From: Punctularia strigosozonata HHB-11173 SS5
Lineage: Eukaryota > Basidiomycota > Agaricomycetes > Corticiales > Punctulariaceae
Direction of reading: 5' to 3'
DNA length: 64,000 nucleotides
NCBI RefSeq assembly: GCF_000264995.1
Contig: NW_006767452.1
Span: forward strand, 1 to 64,000
Under the pieces are notes generated by a model. The model made no database searches. It was not told the origin of the DNA and worked only from the letters and a program-made list of their open reading frames with translations. How positions within the stretch are numbered: the stretch's first letter is position 1; each line of letters opens with the position of its first letter. Shown in pieces: positions 59,501 through 64,000 of the stretch. A program made the position numbers and the translations under genes.

Positions 59501-62500
59501 TTACCCTATAAGCCTCATCAGCAAATATCCAATCGTCGAGACCACCTGAGTTGCGTCAATGTCGTAATTCGAGTGCAAGCAATGCTCCACGTACCAGTGT
59601 AGCGATGATGGATGCAGGTACACCATTCTTAAGGAAGTCCATGTTCGAGAGGTATAGTTGTCCCAGTTCATCCTCCTGGTTGGCCCTGTATACCCATCGG
59701 TGTCAGGATAGATATTGATGTTGATAGGGAACGGCGGGAAACGCTAACGCTGTCTGGTTCGGGAAACCTGAAACAGGCATGCCCATACCGGTCGAGCATA
59801 TGAGGCCCGTAATGAAAATAAGCAAGTTGGCGTGATTGCCTGGGAGATTGTTCCCCACTTCCTTCGCGATAGGCACGAGCAGGACGCTGGCAATGGTGTG
59901 ACTAATGAACGTTGAGATTACCTGAAGGAATGGTGATTAGCAGTGAAATATGGGCGAAGCGCAGGAGACTAACAAGCACGACAGGAGAGAGGACTAGGAC
60001 GACAGTATAGAGCGACAGCCCTTCCACCAAATCTCTGATGAGTTCATCCAATACCTCCAGCAGACCGCTTGATGTCACGCCTTTGCCGAGGGCAATACCG
60101 CCCATGGCGAGGAAGACGATAGTCCAGGCGAATTGCTCGAAGTCATCCTGGAAGACGCTTAGTCACTAGAATGAAGGTCGCGCATATGCATTCCGCACCT
60201 TCTTTAACACCCCAGTCCCGAAGAATGCCACCACGGGCAATAATGCAATGACACCCATATCGCCCACCCAGGACTCGATCGAGTGCTCCACACACCACAA
60301 CCCGATGGTCGCCAGGCACACGAAGGTAACCCACCACTGCTGGAGAGTGAAAGACTCCCGCGCGGCGCGGACGGGTTTGATTTCCAGCTCGCTCTCGCCA
60401 TCGGGGTGCCGTGCCGGGCGGTACGACGCGAGGAGGAGCAGCCAGATTAGGAGAATTGAAACAACGGAAACCGGTATGGCCACGGTAAACCACTTGCCCC
60501 AGTCCAATTGAGGATCCATCTCTCCGATGGCAATCAGGTTTTGCGGCGACGATATTGGGGAACTCTGGCCACCGATGTTGGCGGCGAGCGCGATTCCCAT
60601 CTGTCGCGTGCAGTCAATAACCGTGGGTCGCCACGATCAAACACCGCTCTCACGATCAAGCAAGGAGCAAAAGCGGTCTTGCCGGGTAGGGTGCGAAGGA
60701 TCGGCTGCGGGACGGTAGAATCGTCAGCATCGGGCATGGTCACAAACATCAAAGCGTTTACCTTGATGAGAGTAAAGCAGAGCGTCGGAGCAGCTACGTT
60801 ACTGCTCGCAGATCAGTGCCAGCGGATGCAATACTTCAGGTGATGTACCTGATCCACATGCTAGCGAAGCAAGAGACGCCCATGAACGCAAGCAGAACCG
60901 TGCTTGGCCGGCTACCAGCGAGACTTAGTACTCTCGTGATCAGGAGCCTGTCTATTGAGGTTTTGCTGAGCGCAGACGCGATTGTGAATCCACCGATAAG
61001 GAGCATAATAGTGGGCGAAAACATGACTGAGAATACATATCTGAGGACGTAAAGAAACAATCAGTAGAATTTCAGGACATCACGCCGTGGTCGGAAACTT
61101 ACTTAGTAGCCGCCGGTGGGGATAGACGGGACTCGTCTTCAGGATCTCGAATCACTCGCAAGGTGATCAGGAGGAGAGGCACAAGCATCGACGTCACGAA
61201 TAATGGAATGGCCTATAATTCTATCAGTTTTGCAGCGGGCACATGCAACGCTTTCTGAAATGACCTCTGTAGCCCACATAATGGTGCTGAACACCAGAAT
61301 TGCCAAGCACCGATTGGCCGCCACCCCCTCTACGACCTGGACGTTGAGAAGAACGAGACCAACCAGCACCGAGATCGCGGCCGCGATCATCTTCTTCGAC
61401 ACTTGTAATTTTCCGACGCTGACCACCGCAGACGGCTTCTCATCTGCAACTATCGTTGGGTGTCCAACTCCGTCATCACCACCACGACGCGCTTGGTTGA
61501 TCATAGTGCGCCAAACAGTATCTCGCTCCCATGCGATGTGCTCGCGTTGGTGGAGGCGTAACTCCCTACGCGCGGCTTCCGCGTCGCCACGACAGACGCA
61601 CTTCGCATACAGGTTTTGCAAGTCTGCGAGGGTGTGATCGAGGGTGTCCCTGGAGGATTGCGTGAAGGGGCGAGATTCGTCAACGACATCGTGGAGATAC
61701 CTGTCTTTGAGCTGGCGAAGGATAGGTCAGGGATCATTCATGATGGCTCCGCGCGGTACATGCCTGACTGTCGGTAACTTTGTCGTATCTGTGACTGCCA
61801 TGAGCTAACATCATCCGTCGACATGAAAACAACATACTTCTTCAGTATCTTCCTGAATCCGCTGTAGTTGATCTCGACATAGCTTTTGAGGCTTGAAACG
61901 CTGACATAGAGGTTGGTGATTCTACGCCTGAACAGTAATCGCGTGTCCCATGCGTAGTTGCTGCTTGAGGTCCATGTCGTGTCTCCGACAGAATCTGGCC
62001 CGTGTTCGGCAGACCTGCATATCTTCGGATTAATCAGAGCCCTCGAGGGTGATAGATGTACACCTACCCAATAGAGACGATGCTGTCCTTCAGCCGGCTT
62101 GCCCAGGAACGATCCGGACGTTTCCGGCGAGGCGCAGGCGAGCGCGTGGGCGAGAACGAGGCCGAAGCTGCTCGGTGGGATGCGCGCTCCTGCGCGGCTG
62201 ACATCGGCGGGAGGGACGCCAGGCTGTCGTCCAGATGTCCAGATTGGGAGAGCGACAGCCGCCGCCTGCGCGCTTCCGGTGAACGGGTGCCGGCACGACT
62301 ATCCGTCTCGTCGTCGTCTTCGTCGTCGTCGTCGTCGTCGAGGTCGTCCGTGTATCGGTTCTGGTTCAAGGGTCCCAACTCATCCTCCTTTTCCACCAGC
62401 TCCTCCAACTCAGCAGCCTCCGCCAGCAGTTCCCTCTCCTTCCTCTCGTAGAACGCGCTTATCTTCGTGATTTCCCGGTCGAGCAGAGGCTTGAACTCGT

Positions 62501-62746
62501 CATCGGTGGAAGAGCTGCCGTTGGCCACCAGCGGCGCCTGTTCTCCCGCTTCCAAATCCACGTCGCGGTACGGTTGAAGTCCAACTTGGCGCTTTTCAAG
62601 CTCGTAGACGTGTTTCTTTAAGGCATCGTATCTACGCGTATATGCACTGAATACGCAGTCCCTTCGTCACGTCCGAGAACTCACGCAATGTAGTCGTCCC
62701 ACCATTCCGGCACGGCGTTGAACTTGAGGGACGAGCTGAACTTCAT
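59501..62746 (-). CDS. SPX-domain low-affinity phosphate transporter (DASS type, Pho87/Pho90/Pho91-like)
   Basis: The N-terminus MKFSSSLKFNAVPEWWDDYIAYDALKKHVYELEKRQ opens an SPX domain, which senses inositol pyrophosphates. It continues EITKISAFYERKERELL, an Asp run, and after introns SSLKSYVEINYSGFRKILKKYDKV, with the basic residues that bind the ligand. Then follows a divalent anion:Na+ symporter domain: LVGLVLLNV, CLAILVFSTIMWATEAIPLFVTSMLVPLLLI, MLLIGGFTIASAL, IALAANIGGQSSPISSPQNLIAI, VFLAMGGIALGKGVTSSGLL and FITGLICSTGMGMPVSGFPN. The last exon reads DELGQLYLSNMDFLKNGVPAS and ends YLLMRLIG. About a dozen introns. The close similarity to yeast Pho91 in layout suggests plasma- or vacuolar-membrane phosphate export/import under SPX control; which membrane cannot be told. 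Confidence 0.92.
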
Positions 62747-63700
62747 GATGAAAGCGGAAGGACGGTTTGACCTGAGGCTGGAACCGAGGGGGGCAAGTGG
62801 TATGGCCTCCGTCGTGTCTCGAGCGCGGTTTCAATGCGGCCAGCAACTATGAGATTGAGCTTATCGAAGCCACGATGACGAAGGAGGCCCCCGTAGACGG
62901 TAGAATAAGACGCGATGTTGACACGACCGAGTAACCGAGCAAGGACGAATCAGCTTCCAGCTCTTACATCGACCACAACCACCATGGCTGGCGGCGGCGC
63001 TGCAGAATCGGGATCGTAATGTCGCGATATATTACACTACATTATTCCCTCAAATCATATACATCGACTCAAGGTCGAAAATCTATCGTGTTCCGCATTA
63101 TGCTGCGTCTTCCGTGATCCAACTTCCTCTTGATCCATCACCTCGGCGGTGCTACAACACCCAGGTCGGGACGGAAATTCACTGCTCCACAACTGTCGAA
63201 CACTACCTGCGTTCGGATGTAGTGATGTGGGTCTTCAAGTTGGCCGCGATCCTATATGTTACCCCCGCAACTGGGCCGCCGTCTTGATGAGGCTCTGCGG
63301 GCTTACCACGACACCTTCTTCAACACAGTACCCTGTTGATGACCCGTCTCCTGACCCGTCCATGGAGCATCGCAGTGCTCTGAAGATAGACCCGCATAGA
63401 TAGTCTTTTCCCCTCGGGGCACGGTGTTCGCTTTCTGCGCCGTTTCCGTTGCGAGCGCGACGCAGCTGAGGTGCGCAACGCTCACCTCTTGCACGGCGCT
63501 GGCCTTCTGATTATATGACACAGCCCAGGAGCTCCGTATTACAAAGTTATCCGTGACGCGTAGACCGCGCTCACCTTCATGTCCTTGCTTGTGATGACGT
63601 TCGGTTCGGCGCCAGTCGATGGTCAGTTTGAGTTATCGAACTATCGCACATGTCCCTATACTGAAGGACAATAGGGGCCGTATGGGGGACGCCACTGTCT
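62747..63700. other. Divergent intergenic region
   Basis: Between the phosphate transporter (minus) and the last gene (plus). No PHO-type regulator site was searched exhaustively. No coding exon recognised. Confidence 0.4.
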
Positions 63701-64000
63701 ATGACGTTCAAGACAGTTTTCCTCGCATCTCAGCTCGTGGCAGGATTAGGCATGTTCACCACCATGTTCATAGCTCTCTTTGCTCGACAAGTGCGGCGTC
63801 CGTCGACTTGGTACAACTTCTGCTTTGGGTGGATCGTGTCGGCTGTAGTTTATACCTTATTGTGAGTACGTGGTGAATATACTCTCATTGCGAACTCATA
63901 TATGGCTCTATTCAGCCTAATTTACGACGAAAACTGGTGGTCGAAGACACCTTCACCAACATTATGCGTGGTGCAGGCGTCTACAATTTATGCCCTGGTA
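63701..64000 (+). CDS. Multi-pass membrane protein, 5' part only
   Basis: Starts MTFKTVFLASQLVAGLG at 63701. Exon 1 (63701-63861) encodes one hydrophobic helix, then RQVRRPSTWYNFCFGWIVSAVVYTLLF, the second helix split by a GTGAGT intron. Exon 2 begins at 63916 and runs off the window (LIYDENWWSKTPSPTLCVVQASTIYALV). The R-P-S/T-W-x-N/S-F-C...SW motif and the spacing of helices recall a large family of basidiomycete seven-helix, GPCR-like proteins of unknown ligand. The window edge cuts the gene, so total length is unknown. Confidence 0.65.

Overview
This window reads as nuclear DNA of a filamentous basidiomycete, most likely an Agaricomycete. It is GC-rich, and almost every gene is cut by many introns of about 45-65 nt with GT..AG borders. 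The gene set is fungal (an APSES regulator, an SPX-type phosphate transporter, FAD monooxygenases and aldo-keto reductases). No tRNA, rRNA or CRISPR array was recognised. Exon borders were worked out by hand; where the summed exons keep one reading frame this is stated.

Left part (0.7-6 kb): a MINDY-type deubiquitinase (minus), the SDHC membrane subunit of succinate dehydrogenase (plus), an NAD-dependent epimerase-like gene (minus), and a decayed partial second copy of that epimerase.

The most striking region (6.4-25.6 kb) holds six paralogues of a TVP38/TMEM64-like VTT-domain membrane protein: four in direct tandem (plus), one convergent with them (minus), and a sixth 6 kb further on (minus). 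All share an exon scaffold, a proline-directed N-terminal motif (TPSPxP) and the VTT core. They form two recent pairs plus two divergent members, one with a long Pro/Gln-rich tail. Between the fifth and sixth copies lie a palindromic foldback element with a solo LTR nested in it, a doubtful ORF and an FBXO31-like F-box gene.

Middle (27-38.6 kb): an F-box/leucine-rich protein divergent from a Maf-type nucleotide pyrophosphatase, a RING-finger protein, two tandem FAD monooxygenases, and a SAM-like/coiled-coil/tail-anchored protein. Right part (41-64 kb): an aldo-keto reductase, an APSES-domain regulator built from very small exons, ornithine decarboxylase, a PTPA-type phosphatase activator, two more aldo-keto reductases (one a pseudogene), an SPX-DASS phosphate transporter, and the start of a multi-pass membrane protein running off the end. 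The gene-poor stretches at 38.6-41.1, 42.6-46.2 and 50.9-54.1 kb hold nothing I can assign.

Most genes are ordinary housekeeping or regulatory genes without an evident shared pathway. The exception is the VTT cluster, which looks like a lineage-specific expansion of putative Golgi/ER lipid-handling proteins.
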